DNA of 64,000 nt from Micromonospora cremea (GCF_900143515.1 NZ_FSQT01000002.1:496001-560000); one strand, 5' to 3'; positions 35,459 to 44,576 are shown, counted from the first letter of the stretch. Numbers and translations are program-made. The notes: generated by a model from the sequence alone, not told the origin.

Positions 35459-36868
35459 GTGACGGTACGTGTGCGCTTCGCCCCTTCCCCGACCGGTATG
35501 TTCCATGTCGGCGGCGCCCGCTCGGCGCTGCAGAACTGGATCTACGCCAAGCAGCAGGGCGGGGTCTTCGTGCTGCGCATCGAGGACACCGACGCGGCGC
35601 GCAACAAGCCCGAGTGGACCGAGGGCATCCTCTCCGCGCTGGACTGGATCGGCATCTCCCGGGGCAGCTACGAGGGACCGTACTTCCAGTCACAGAACGC
35701 CGGCGAGCACCGGGCCGCCGCGGCCCGGCTCTACGAGTCGGGCCGCGCGTACTACTGCGACTGCACCCGCGAGGACGTGCAGGCCCGCACCGGCTCGCAG
35801 TACCAGGGCTACGACGGCTACCACCGCGACCTCGGCCTCGGCCCCGGTGAGGGTCGGGCGCTGCGCTTCCGTACGCCCGACGAGGGCGCGACCGTGGTGG
35901 TCGACCTGATCCGCGGCGAACCCACCTTCGAGAACCGGCTCATCGAGGACTTCGTCATCGCCCGGGGCGACGGCTCGCCGGTCTTCCTGCTGGCCAACGT
36001 CGTCGACGACCTGACCATGGGGATCACCCACGTGATCCGCGCCGAGGAGCACCTGCCCAACACCCCCAAGCAGCAGCTGCTCTGGGACGCCCTCGGGGTC
36101 AAGCCGCCGATCTGGGCGCACGTGCCGGTGGTGGTCAACGAGAAGCGGCAGAAGCTCTCCAAGCGCCGGGACAAGGTCGCCCTGGAGGCGTACCGCGAGG
36201 AGGGCTACCTCGCCGGCGCGATGCGCAACTACCTGATGCTGCTCGGCTGGGCGCCCTCCGGGGACCGGGAGATCGTCCCCTGGTCGGTGATCGAGGACGA
36301 GTTCCGGCTGGAGGAGGTCAACCCCTCCCCGGCGTTCTTCGACGAGAAGAAGCTGCGCGCGTTCAACGGCGAGTACATCCGCGCACTGCCGGTGGCCGAG
36401 TTCATCGACGCCTGCCAGCCGTGGTTGACCGGCACCGGGACCATCGCGCCGCCACCGTGGCAGCCCGAGGAGTTCGATGCCGACGCGTTCGCCGCCGTGG
36501 CGCCGCTGGCTCAGACCCGGATCGCGGTGCTCAGCGAGATCGTGCCGAACGTCGACTTCCTCTTCCTGGCCTCGCCACTGATCGACGAGGCCGCCTGGAC
36601 CAAGACCATGAAGGACGGCTCGGCCGACCTGTTGGACGCCGCCATCGCCGCGTTCGAGGCGCTGGAGTCCTGGGACGCCGAGTCGCTGAAGTCGACGCTG
36701 GAGGCGGTCGGCGCCGAGCGGGGCCTCAAGCTCGGCAAGACGCAGGCGCCGGTCCGGGTCGCCGTCACCGGTCGCACCGTTGGTCTGCCGCTGTTCGAGT
36801 CGCTGGAGGTGCTCGGTCGCGAGCGCACCCTGACCCGGATGCGCGCCGCCCGGCTCCGCCTGGTCTGA
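35459..36868 (+). CDS. gltX: Glutamyl-tRNA synthetase
   Basis: A 469-aa class I aminoacyl-tRNA synthetase charging tRNA-Glu. The HIGH-type motif is seen in [19 protein letters not shown] and the KMSKS-type motif in [31 protein letters not shown] and [18 protein letters not shown] are family landmarks. The C-terminal anticodon-binding domain ends in RAARLRLV. Length is normal for actinobacterial discriminating GluRS. The start is GTG 35459. A clean terminator follows. Confidence 0.96.
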   Translation: MTVRVRFAPSPTGMFHVGGARSALQNWIYAKQQGGVFVLRIEDTDAARNKPEWTEGILSALDWIGISRGSYEGPYFQSQNAGEHRAAAARLYESGRAYYCDCTREDVQARTGSQYQGYDGYHRDLGLGPGEGRALRFRTPDEGATVVVDLIRGEPTFENRLIEDFVIARGDGSPVFLLANVVDDLTMGITHVIRAEEHLPNTPKQQLLWDALGVKPPIWAHVPVVVNEKRQKLSKRRDKVALEAYREEGYLAGAMRNYLMLLGWAPSGDREIVPWSVIEDEFRLEEVNPSPAFFDEKKLRAFNGEYIRALPVAEFIDACQPWLTGTGTIAPPPWQPEEFDADAFAAVAPLAQTRIAVLSEIVPNVDFLFLASPLIDEAAWTKTMKDGSADLLDAAIAAFEALESWDAESLKSTLEAVGAERGLKLGKTQAPVRVAVTGRTVGLPLFESLEVLGRERTLTRMRAARLRLV

Positions 36869-36885
36869 CCGCCTCCGCCGCACAC

Positions 36886-36911
36886 GCCGCCCCGCACGAC
36901 TGCGGGGCGGC
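36886..36911 (+). terminator. Terminator of gltX
   Basis: GCCGCCCCGCA (36886-36896), loop CGAC, then the exact inverse at 36901-36911 and TTGCG. It begins 17 bases after the gltX stop. Confidence 0.88.
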
Positions 36912-36980
36912 TTGCGTCGGCGTTGCCATCCGCACCGGACTGGCGGCGCCACCTGATGGAGCCGGGCGCACCCTCCTCGC

Positions 36981-37055
36981 CACCTTTGCTCTGCTTACTC
37001 ATCCGCAACAGAAACATGCGCTGAGTGTTGCGTACGTGTAAGCAGAGCAAAGGTG
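36981..37055. repeat. Long hairpin with 18-bp perfect arms
   Basis: CACCTTTGCTCTGCTTAC (36981-36998) is exactly inverted at 37038-37055. Inside, CGCAACA near 37005 pairs with TGTTGCG near 37026, giving a two-level stem. It is much less GC-rich than its surroundings. It lies between gltX and the convergent copC-like gene and looks like a dispersed palindromic element or a bidirectional terminator. Confidence 0.85.
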
Positions 37056-37099
37056 ACAACCGGGGCTGCCGGGGGGTCGGCCAGGCGTTCGGATCGGGC

Positions 37100-37756
37100 T
37101 CAGCCGCGGTTGGCCCGGCGGCGGAGCAGGAACCCGCTCACCAGGGCGGCGAGCAGCACCAGGGCGCCGAGTGCCCAGAGCCACCGGCGGTGACCGGAGG
37201 CGGCACGCTCCTGCGCCAGCGGCACGACCGCCGTCGGGCTGCCGCCCGTCGCGACGGGTGACGCCGAGGCCGGCCCGGCCGACGGCGAGCCGGCCGCAGC
37301 ACCCGGCGTCGCGGTAGTGCCACCGCTGACCGATGGCAGGGCGGACGGGCTCGCGGACGGGTCGGCGGCCGTGCCGGTGGTGAGAGTGAAGCGCACCTCG
37401 CCCTTCACCGGGTGCCCGTCGCCGGAGGCGACCTGGTAACCGACTATGTAGAGCCCTGCGGCACCGGGCTTGAACGGCACCCGCACGCGGCTGCCGGCGA
37501 AGGCCGGCAGCCCGCCAGCGACCACATTGTCCGGTCCGATTACTGTGATCTTCGTCGTAGCCGGGTCCGGCTTGGCCAGGAAACGGAGCTCGATCCGGGT
37601 GGGCGCGGTGGCCACGCGGGCGCCGTCGCGCGGATCGCTGTCGGTCAGCGAATTGTGCGCCGCGGCCGGCGTCGCCGGGGCCAGCAACGACACACCGCAC
37701 GCCACGCCGAGCACCACTGGCACGACCCGCGCCATACGTGTAACCCTGCCCCCCAT
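37100..37756 (-). CDS. CopC-domain exported protein
   Basis: A 218-aa protein with a signal peptide (residues 1-33, ending APATPAAAH), a CopC/YobA copper-binding beta-sandwich (about 34-125: HNSLTDSDPRDGARVATAPT and GLYIVGYQVASGDGHPVKGE), a Pro/Ser/Ala linker and a C-terminal membrane helix with RRRANRG tail. The N-terminal His after the signal cleavage site and the DGHPVKG His are the usual Cu(II) ligands. There is no CopD gene next to it. ATG 37756 follows GGAGG. It is divergent from the gene at 37976 across a 219-base control region. Confidence 0.88.
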   Translation of the reverse strand: MGGRVTRMARVVPVVLGVACGVSLLAPATPAAAHNSLTDSDPRDGARVATAPTRIELRFLAKPDPATTKITVIGPDNVVAGGLPAFAGSRVRVPFKPGAAGLYIVGYQVASGDGHPVKGEVRFTLTTGTAADPSASPSALPSVSGGTTATPGAAAGSPSAGPASASPVATGGSPTAVVPLAQERAASGHRRWLWALGALVLLAALVSGFLLRRRANRG

Positions 37757-37975
37757 GAACCCCTCCGTAAGGGTACGATCCGCCCGCTGATCAAACGGCT
37801 CCTCATTAGTCGAGCAGAGATCGCAGATAGTTCCAATTACTGCTCCACAAGCTGAAAATCATCGACGTTCTGCGACTCTGTGAGAGTGGCCCCGACCGCC
37901 CGGTCGGTTCGGCCACCGACCAATCGATCCGGACGTCACGGCGAAGCCATCCATCGAACGGGGCGAGGAGGCGGG

Positions 37976-38626
37976 ATGGTCCGACAGATGAGGCGGTGGG
38001 TCGCCGTGCTGGCCGGCACGCTGGCGGCGGCGCTGCTGTCGCTCGGCACCGCCGGCCCGGCCACGGCGGCACCGAAGCCGGCACCCGCCGGGGTGGACAT
38101 CACCGGCCCGGGGCTGTCCGAGCCGCTGCGGTTGCGCCCGGAAACGCAGCCCGCGCACGTGGTCGCGGTCATCGACCAGGTCAACTTCATCGGCCGGTTC
38201 GGCCAGCCCAAGGGGCCGAAGGCGGCCGACCTCGGTCCGAAGTACACGGTCGTGGTGCTCGCCGGTGAGACGCCGAAGCAGTCGTACGACCTCTATCCGA
38301 AGGCGATCGGCGGTCCGCGGATCTACCGGCCGGCGAAGCAGCCGGACTCCCGCAAGATCGCCGCCGGTTGGTTCCTCGGCCGGCTCAGCATGTCCGAGAC
38401 GTTGCGTACCGCAGGGGTGCCGCTGGAGCGGCAGTTCGACACGGTCAGCGGCGGCGTGGGCGGCGGCGAGCGGGTGCTCCCGGAGGACACTCTCGACCCG
38501 GCCAAGGACATCGACGAGGCGCTCGGCGAGTTGCAGCGACTGCTGCTGCTCAACGTCGCGGTGATGCTGACCATCACGGTAGGCCTCGCCGGGATCGCGC
38601 TGCTGATCCGCCGCCGCACCCGCTGA
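37976..38626 (+). CDS. Secreted, C-terminally membrane-anchored protein of unknown function
   Basis: A 216-aa protein with a signal peptide (MRRWVAVLAGTLAAALLSLG, cleaved near ATAA), an extracytoplasmic domain of about 150 residues (VDITGPGLSEPLRLRPETQP, FIGRFGQPKGPKAADLGPKY) and a C-terminal helix (LLLLNVAVMLTITVGLAGIA) ending RRRTR. I do not recognise the domain. The topology equals that of the divergent CopC-like protein. Both are probably anchored outside the membrane and may be co-regulated from the shared 219-base region. GAGGAGG precedes the ATG. Confidence 0.78.
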   Translation: MVRQMRRWVAVLAGTLAAALLSLGTAGPATAAPKPAPAGVDITGPGLSEPLRLRPETQPAHVVAVIDQVNFIGRFGQPKGPKAADLGPKYTVVVLAGETPKQSYDLYPKAIGGPRIYRPAKQPDSRKIAAGWFLGRLSMSETLRTAGVPLERQFDTVSGGVGGGERVLPEDTLDPAKDIDEALGELQRLLLLNVAVMLTITVGLAGIALLIRRRTR

Positions 38627-38702
38627 CCCAAGCACGGCCGCACGCTGGCCCACCAGCACGCCCGCACGCTGGCCCGTCAGGCGGGCGGGCGTGGTCGGGT
38701 GG

Positions 38703-39044
38703 TCAGCACCAGCGGCGCGGTGGGCGCTCCCGGCGGGTGGCCCGCTGACGCGGCCGGACCGGGCCGTGCCGGTGAGCGCCGGCCCATCCGGGCATCTCAC
38801 TGCGGCACCCGGCGGCGGGGTCTGGCTCGGGCTCCCCGGGCAGCGCCGGCTCGGCGGCCCGCTGGCGGGGCACCACAGCGTCGTCGTCGGCCCGTTCCGC
38901 GGGCCGGACTGTGGTCGGCTCCGCAGGGTGTGACGGCACGCCGCCGACCGCCCGGCGGTGCTTGGCAGCCGCCTGCGGGTCGTGGTGCCCCGGCCGGCAG
39001 GGCTCGCCCTGGGCGCAGCCGTGCTCGGCCTCCCCGTGCGCCAT
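38703..39044 (-). CDS. Possible small His/Cys/Arg-rich protein (113 aa)
   Basis: An open frame starting ATG 39044 with a good ribosome-binding site (GAGGAG, 8 bases upstream). It reads MAHGEAEHGCAQGEPCRPGH with CxxxxxC and several His that could bind metal, then becomes Pro/Arg-rich. No family is recognised. The opposite strand is also open, and the C-terminal half looks low-complexity. It is listed because nothing else explains this 500-base gap, with modest confidence. Confidence 0.4.
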   Translation of the reverse strand: MAHGEAEHGCAQGEPCRPGHHDPQAAAKHRRAVGGVPSHPAEPTTVRPAERADDDAVVPRQRAAEPALPGEPEPDPAAGCRSEMPGWAGAHRHGPVRPRQRATRRERPPRRWC

Positions 39045-39146
39045 CCCGGTCTCCTCACGCTCGCACTCACCCGCGGGTGCTCCCCCCGACGTGCCCTGCC
39101 ACCGTACTGGCCGGGACCGACGGGTCGCGCACGGCGTACCCCGGGG

Positions 39147-39407
39147 TCAGCGCTTCGGGCGGCGAGGGAACACCGTCTCCCAGACCGGGAAGGCGACCAG
39201 CCAGATCACGATGGCGACGCTGAGCCTCTGGATCCAGTTGCCCAGTTCACGGGTTCGTCCCGCGTCGTTCACCCAGAGGATCGCGGCGCCGAGCAGACCG
39301 CAGGCGATGGCCCAACCGAGCAGTGCCCTGCCCCACTCGCGCCACTCGTGGCGGGTGCGCGCCCAGCCGTAGCGGGGCGGGCGGACCCGCGGCCCGACCG
39401 GACTCCG
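39147..39407 (-). CDS. Membrane-protein frame directly in phase behind pyrE, no canonical start
   Basis: After the pyrE TGA (39410-39408) the same phase stays open for 86 codons and reads RYGWARTRHEWREWGRALLG, then two hydrophobic helices (WAIACGLLGAAILWV and LSVAIVIWLVAFPVW) and a basic end PRRPKR before TGA 39149-39147. This looks like a real small membrane protein. No ATG, GTG or TTG occurs before the first helix. Either an unusual start is used, it is made by readthrough of the pyrE stop, or a base change has removed its start codon. Confidence 0.55.
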   Translation of the reverse strand, partial: RSPVGPRVRPPRYGWARTRHEWREWGRALLGWAIACGLLGAAILWVNDAGRTRELGNWIQRLSVAIVIWLVAFPVWETVFPRRPKR

Positions 39408-39959
39408 TCAACGCCTGCGGTGGGCCTCCAGATCGGCGCGGGTGAACAGCGCCCGCAGCGCCACGCCGCGCTCCGCCAACAGAGCAGACCCACCCTCTGC
39501 GCGGTCGATGACGCAAAGCGCGTGATCCACGCGGGCGCCCAGTTCGCGCAGCTGCCCGGTGGAGATGACCACCTGCCCCCCGGAGGTGACCACGTCCTCG
39601 ACCACCAGCACCCGCCGCCCGGCGAGCTCCGTCCCCTCGGCCAGCCGGGCGGTGCCGTACGGCTTGGCGGCCTTGCGGACGAAGGCGCAGGGCAGCCCGG
39701 TGTGCCGGCCGAGCGCGGTCACCACCGGAATCCCGCCCATCTCCAGCCCGGCCAGCACCTCGGTGCCCGACGGGACCAGGGGCGCCAGGTGGGCGGCCAC
39801 CCGGTCCAGCAGGCGGGGATCCGCCTCGAACCGGTACTTGTCGAAGTACTCGTCGGCGGTGCGGCCGGAGCGGAGCACGAACTCGCCGGTCAGCCGACAG
39901 GTGGTGTCGATCTCCCGGGCCAGCGCGGCCATGGTCTCTGCGTACGTCATGATGATCAT
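39408..39959 (-). CDS. pyrE: Orotate phosphoribosyltransferase
   Basis: A 183-aa PyrE converting orotate and PRPP to OMP in pyrimidine synthesis. Landmarks: LTGEFVLRSGRTADEYFDKY, LAGLEMGGIPVVTALG, AFVRKAAKPYGTARLAEG and the PRPP-binding VLVVEDVVTSGGQVVIS. Length is typical. Two starts are possible (ATG 39959 or 39950); the ribosome-binding site is weak for both. It is followed in phase by a small membrane-protein frame. Confidence 0.93.
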   Translation of the reverse strand: MIIMTYAETMAALAREIDTTCRLTGEFVLRSGRTADEYFDKYRFEADPRLLDRVAAHLAPLVPSGTEVLAGLEMGGIPVVTALGRHTGLPCAFVRKAAKPYGTARLAEGTELAGRRVLVVEDVVTSGGQVVISTGQLRELGARVDHALCVIDRAEGGSALLAERGVALRALFTRADLEAHRRR

Positions 39960-40070
39960 TGTTGCCGGGCCGCCGCCCATCCGGCGTACCCCTTTCGACG
40001 CATGCCGGGTCCGGCGGGGTCCTCCCCGGGTCGGAGTCCGGGGCTCGACGGCTGTGGTGGGATCGGGACC

Positions 40071-41278
40071 ATGCGACCGCCACCGTGGCTCGGCTCCGGC
40101 ACGCTCGGCCGGGATCTCACGCTGGCCGGCGCATCGCTGGCCGGTGGCCTGGTGCTTCTCACCCTCGGCTGGCAACCGCAGATCCGTCCACATCCGGACG
40201 TGCCGCCCGCGCTGTTCCTGCCGCCGCTGCTGGCCATGTGCGTGGCCGTCGGCCTGTGCCGGGTCGCGCCGCGCTCCAGCCTGGGCGTCGGCACGGGAGC
40301 GCTGGTCGTGGACATCGCGCTCGGCGGCTCGCTGGGCACGATCCTGATCTACACCCAGGTGCTCTATGACGCCTGCGTGTACGGCCCGGCGCGGCTGTGG
40401 CGGTGGCTGCTGCGGGTGACCGTGGGATTGAGCCTGGCCGGCGCGGTGGTCGGCGTGCTCCTCTCCGACCAGTGGAGCGGTGTCGCCGTCGGGGTGCTGG
40501 TGGTGCTCGTCGGCCTGCTGCCGGTGCTGACCGGGATCAGCGTGCGGCAGTACCGCGATCAGGCCGCCGCCGAGCGGGCCCGGGCCGAGCAGACCGCCCG
40601 GCTGGTCGAGCTGGACCGCTGGCAGGCGGTCAGAGTGCCGAACGGGCCCGGATGGCCCGGGAACTGCACGATGTGGTCGCCAACCATCTCAGCGCGGTGG
40701 CCATCCACGCCACCGCCGTGCTGTCGGTGCCCGGGCTGGACCGCGGTCAGGTCGAGTCGGCGTTGCGGGTGATCCGGGAGAGCAGCGTGCAGGGTCTGGC
40801 GGAGATGCGGCAGATGATCGAGCTGCTGCGCGAGCCGGGCGCCGGCGGCGCGCGGGCACCGGCGGGCGACGGCGGCGCGCTGCCGGAGGCGGCCACCGCA
40901 CGGCTCGCCGAGGCGGACCGGTTGGTCGAGCGGATCCGGGCCGCCGGCCTCGCGGTGCGCGTCCGCACCGACGGCACGCCCGGCCCGCTGCCGGTGGGGG
41001 TGGACCTCGCGGCGTACCGGATCGTGCAGGAGTCCCTGACCAACGCGCTCAAGCACGGTGCGGGCGAGGCGGAGCTGACGATCGCGTACCGGCCGACGGA
41101 GGTCGTGCTGACGGTGGAGAATCCGGTGCGCCAGGGCGGCGCCGGGCTGACGGGTGCCGGGGCCGGGCTGATCGGAATGCGGGAACGCGCCACGCTGCTG
41201 GCGGGCCGGTTCAGTGCCGGGCAGCACGACGGCCGCTGGCAGGTCCGGGCCGCGCTGCCCACTCTGGAGGACGGGTGA
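40071..41278 (+). pseudogene. Two-component sensor histidine kinase with a one-base frameshift
   Basis: From ATG 40071 the frame codes four or five membrane helices (LTLAGASLAGGLVLLTLGW and following) and a coiled segment ending ARLVELDRWQAV at about 40631. The HisKA_3 dimerisation/phosphoacceptor part then continues in a different phase: QSAERARMARELHDVVANHL with the acceptor His, and an ATPase end VDLAAYRIVQESLTNALKHG (N box) and GLIGMRERATLL (G box) up to 41278. One missing base near 40629-40633 splits the gene. The 3' part overlaps the response-regulator gene by GTGA. If the frameshift is real the kinase is inactive; if it is a sequencing error this is an intact NarL-type kinase of about 402 aa. 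Confidence 0.8.
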
Positions 41279-42003
41279 CCGGCCCGGCCCGGGCGCCGGG
41301 CGACGCCGGCGCGGCGGGCGGGTCGACGGGAGCGGCGGTCCGGGTGGTGCTGGCGGACGACCAGCCGGCGGTACGAGCCGGGCTGACGCTGATCCTGGCC
41401 GGCGCGCCGGGCGTCGAGGTGGTCGGCGAGGCGGGCGACGGCGACGAGGCGGTACGGCTGTGCCGGGACCTGCGGCCGGACGTCGCGGTGCTCGACATCC
41501 GGATGCCGCGCCGGGACGGCATCTCCGCGACCCGGGCGATCGTCGCCGAGGGACTCGCCGACGTGCTGGTGCTCACCACCTTCGACCTCGACGAGTACGT
41601 CTTCGGGGCGCTGCGCGCCGGGGCGGCCGGTTTCCTGCTCAAGGACACCGACGCCGCGGGGCTGGTCGCGGCGGTACGGACGGTGGCAGGCGGGGACGGG
41701 TTCATCGCCCCCGCGGTGACCCGCCGGTTGATCGCGGCCTTCGCGGCCACCGCGCCGGGTGCGTCCGCGGCCACCCGGGCCGCCCTGGACACGCTCACCC
41801 CGCGCGAGCGGGACGTGCTGGCCTGCCTCGGCCTCGGCCTCGGCCTGTCCAATCAGCAGATCGCCGACCGGCTGGCGATGGCGGAGAGCACCACCAAGAC
41901 GCACGTGAGCCGGATCCTCGCGAAGCTGGACCTGCGCAGCCGGGTGCAGGCCGCGATCCTGGCCCAGGAGCTGGGCCTGCCCGCTCCCGCCCCGGCACCG
42001 TGA
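41275..42003 (+). CDS. NarL/LuxR-type response regulator
   Basis: A 242-aa response regulator. The receiver domain has VRVVLADDQPAVRAGLTLIL (acidic pocket), the phosphoacceptor Asp in DVAVLDIRMPRRDGISATRA, LVLTTFDLDEYVFGAL and the Lys in GFLLKDTDA. The C-terminal LuxR helix-turn-helix has LTPRERDVLACLGLGLSNQQ-like sequence with ESTTKTHVSRILAKLDLRSR. GTG 41275 overlaps the kinase stop. Its cognate kinase frame is broken upstream. Confidence 0.93.
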   Translation: MTGPARAPGDAGAAGGSTGAAVRVVLADDQPAVRAGLTLILAGAPGVEVVGEAGDGDEAVRLCRDLRPDVAVLDIRMPRRDGISATRAIVAEGLADVLVLTTFDLDEYVFGALRAGAAGFLLKDTDAAGLVAAVRTVAGGDGFIAPAVTRRLIAAFAATAPGASAATRAALDTLTPRERDVLACLGLGLGLSNQQIADRLAMAESTTKTHVSRILAKLDLRSRVQAAILAQELGLPAPAPAP

Positions 42004-42062
42004 CCGGGGGGCCGGCCGGGCCCGGCATGAAGATCCAGGTCAGCGCGTGTCAGGCTAGGGCG

Positions 42063-43328
42063 GTGAGTACGCCGGGCGGTGGAGAGCTGACGGCCACGCT
42101 GCGTCAGATCGAACGCGCGGCGGGGGCGTTGGCCACCGCCAGCGTGGCCCGGATGGACGAGACGCTGCCCTGGTTCCGCGCTCTGCCGGCCGACCAGCGC
42201 TCCTGGGTGATGCTGGTGGCCCAGGCCGGCGCCCGGTCGCTGGTGCAGTGGCTGCGCGACGGCGGCGGCACGGCGGACAGCACCCAGGAGGTCTCCGACG
42301 AGGTCTTCGCCGCCGCTCCCGAGGCGCTGGCCCGGTCGATCACCCTCCAGCAGACCGTGGCGCTGATCAAGGTGACCATCGACGTGGTCGAGGAGCAGGT
42401 GTCGCACCTGGCCGCCGAGGGCGAGGAGCAGCAGCTGCGCGAGGCGGTGCTGCGCTTCTCCCGCGAGATCGCGTTCGCCGCCGCCCGGGTGTACGCGCGG
42501 GCCGCCGAGTCACGCGGCGCGTGGGACGCCCGGTTGCAGGCCCTGCTGGTCGACGCGCTGCTGCGCGGTGACTCGCCGGACGTGCTGGCCAGCCGGGCGG
42601 CGGCGCTCGGCTGGACGGAGGCACCGCCGGTCGCGGTGGCGGTCGGCCGCTCGCCCGGCGGGGAGGTCTCCGCGGTGCTGCACGTGGTCTACCGGCAGGC
42701 CCGGCGGATCGGTGTGGAGGTCATCGGCGGGGTGCACGGCGACCGGCTGGTGATCGTGCTGGGCGGCGCGGCGGACCCGCTGGGGGCCACCGGCAAGCTG
42801 CTGACCGCGTTCGGGGACGGACCGGTGGTGGTGGGTCCGGCCGTACCCAGTCTGGACGAGGCGACGGAGTCGGCGCGGGCCGCGCTGGCCGGCTTCCGGG
42901 CGGCGCCGGCCTGGCCGACGGCGCCCCGGCCGGTGCCGGCAGCCGACCTGCTGCCGGAGCGGGCCCTGGCCGGCGACGGGGAGGCCCGCCGCCGGCTGCG
43001 GCACGACGTGTACGCGACCCTGGTGCGCGCCGGCGGCGAGCTGCTGGAGACGCTGGACGCGTTCCTGGCCGCCGGCGGCACGCTGGAGAGCGCCGCGCGG
43101 GCGCTGTTCGTGCACCCGAACACGGTGCGCTATCGTCTGCGCCGCATCGCCGAGGTGACCGGCTTCTCGCCGCTGTCTCCCCGGGACGCGTTCGCTCTCC
43201 AGGTGGCGCTGACCGTCGGCCGGCTGGATCCGGTGACCCCGGTGACCCCTCCCGTCCCGACCCAGACAATGACCCCGGCGGCCCGGAAAGCCCCCCAAAC
43301 CGGCGACGATCACCGCCGATCTTTGTAG
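42063..43328 (+). CDS. fasR: FasR-like PucR-family regulator of fatty-acid synthesis genes
   Basis: A 421-aa regulator with a long N-terminal helical region (ATLRQIERAAGALATASVAR), a central GGDEF-like CdaR segment and a PucR-type C-terminal helix-turn-helix: LLETLDAFLAAGGTLESAAR followed by ALFVHPNTVRYRLRRIAEVT. Position immediately upstream of fabD-fabH-acpP-fabF equals that of FasR (SCO2386) in Streptomyces coelicolor, an activator of this operon; the assignment is by family plus synteny. GTG 42063 was chosen; an in-frame ATG at 42027 is possible. The stop is 78 bases before fabD. Confidence 0.88.
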   Translation: MSTPGGGELTATLRQIERAAGALATASVARMDETLPWFRALPADQRSWVMLVAQAGARSLVQWLRDGGGTADSTQEVSDEVFAAAPEALARSITLQQTVALIKVTIDVVEEQVSHLAAEGEEQQLREAVLRFSREIAFAAARVYARAAESRGAWDARLQALLVDALLRGDSPDVLASRAAALGWTEAPPVAVAVGRSPGGEVSAVLHVVYRQARRIGVEVIGGVHGDRLVIVLGGAADPLGATGKLLTAFGDGPVVVGPAVPSLDEATESARAALAGFRAAPAWPTAPRPVPAADLLPERALAGDGEARRRLRHDVYATLVRAGGELLETLDAFLAAGGTLESAARALFVHPNTVRYRLRRIAEVTGFSPLSPRDAFALQVALTVGRLDPVTPVTPPVPTQTMTPAARKAPQTGDDHRRSL

Positions 43329-43341
43329 GAACCCTCCAAAG
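43321..43341 (+). promoter_or_regulatory. Imperfect palindrome upstream of fabD
   Basis: CTTTGTAGGAACCCTCCAAAG has inverted ends CTTTG/CAAAG and inner GGA/TCC. It sits in the 78-base fasR-fabD gap, spanning the fasR stop codon, and is a candidate FasR site or promoter element. No matched -35/-10 pair is certain. Confidence 0.35.
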
Positions 43342-43406
43342 CTTCTAGTGTGGTTTGGTCGAGGCCGGCACAGCGTTACCCACGCGTATCCGGGAGAGTC
43401 ATAGGC

Positions 43407-44576
43407 GTGCTCGCCGTACTTAGTCCCGGCCAGGGTTCCCAGAAACCCGGCTTCCTGACCCCCTGGCTCGACCTGACCGGCACCGAGGCGCGACTGCGCT
43501 GGTGGTCGGCTCTGGCCGGGGTCGATCTGGTGCGCCTGGGCACCGCCGCCGGCGCCGACGATATCAAGGACACCGCCCGCACCCAGCCGCTGCTGGTCGC
43601 CGCGGCGCTGCTCGCCGCCGAGCACCTGCCGATGCACGACGTGGCGCTCACCGCCGGGCACAGCGTCGGCGAGCTCGGTGCCGCGGCGCTGGCCGGGGTA
43701 CTGCCGGCCGAGGCAGCCATCACCCTCGCCGGCGTACGGGGCCGGGAAATGGCCGCCGCGTGCGCGCTGGAGCCGACCGGGATGGCCGCCGTGCTCGGCG
43801 GCGACCCGGACGAGGTGCTCGCCGCGATCGCCGCGCACGGGCTGCACCCGGCCAACCGCAACGGCGCCGGGCAGATCGTCGCCGCCGGCTCGCTGGACGG
43901 GCTGGACAAGCTCGCCGCCGAGCCGCCGGCAAAGACCCGGATCATCCGGCTCCAGGTGGCCGGCGCGTTCCACACCCCGTACATGGCGCCGGCCGAGGCC
44001 GCGCTGGCCGCGGTGGCCGCCGGGATCACCCCGGCCGACCCGGCCCGGATCCTGCTGTCGAACCTCGACGGCGCCGCGGTCGACCACGGCCGCGACATGG
44101 TGCAGCGCCTGGTCCGCCAGGTCACCGCGCCGGTCCGCTGGGACCTGTGCATGCGCACGCTGGCCGACCTCGGTGTGACCGGCGTGATCGAGCTGCCGCC
44201 GGCCGGCACACTGGCCGGGCTGGTCAAGCGGGAGCTGAAGGGCGACGGCGCCCCGGAGATCGTCACCCTGAACACCCCGGACGACCTGCCGGCCGCGCGG
44301 GACCTGATCGCCCGGCACGGCATGGCGCCCAGCCACCGGCCGACCACGCAGTTCCGCGTGGTGGTGGCACCGGCCGCCGGCGCCTTCGCCCGGTCCGCCG
44401 AGCTGACCGAGGGCGAGACGATCCGCGCCGGCCAGGTCGTCGGGCACATCGGCACCCGGCAGGGGCCGGTCGACGTGACCGCGCACCAGAACGGCGTCCT
44501 CACCGAATGGCTCGCCCACCACGACGACCCGGTCGCACCGGGCCAACCGCTCGCCCGCATCGGAGGTCGCTCATGA
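43407..44576 (+). CDS. fabD: Malonyl-CoA:ACP transacylase with C-terminal biotinyl/lipoyl-like domain
   Basis: Residues 1-300 are FabD, loading malonyl onto ACP: VLSPGQGSQKPGFLTPW, active-site GHSVGELGAAALAG (Ser nucleophile), a VAGAFHTPYMAPA segment with catalytic His, and substrate-binding RGREMAAAC. Residues about 310-389 form an extra domain reading FRVVVAPAAGAFARSAELTE, GETIRAGQVVGHIG and VTAHQNGVLTEWL with final GQPLARIGG, the shape of a biotinyl/lipoyl hammerhead fold. The expected modified Lys hairpin is replaced by TRQGPVDVTA. GTG 43407 has GGGAGAG upstream. It overlaps fabH (ATGA). About 75 aa longer than Streptomyces FabD. Confidence 0.93.
   Translation: MLAVLSPGQGSQKPGFLTPWLDLTGTEARLRWWSALAGVDLVRLGTAAGADDIKDTARTQPLLVAAALLAAEHLPMHDVALTAGHSVGELGAAALAGVLPAEAAITLAGVRGREMAAACALEPTGMAAVLGGDPDEVLAAIAAHGLHPANRNGAGQIVAAGSLDGLDKLAAEPPAKTRIIRLQVAGAFHTPYMAPAEAALAAVAAGITPADPARILLSNLDGAAVDHGRDMVQRLVRQVTAPVRWDLCMRTLADLGVTGVIELPPAGTLAGLVKRELKGDGAPEIVTLNTPDDLPAARDLIARHGMAPSHRPTTQFRVVVAPAAGAFARSAELTEGETIRAGQVVGHIGTRQGPVDVTAHQNGVLTEWLAHHDDPVAPGQPLARIGGRS

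Noticed and set aside
37859..39070. 403-codon minus-strand frame opposite the gene at 37976
   Set aside because: Arg/Pro/Ala-rich shadow. The plus strand gives a signal peptide and membrane anchor.
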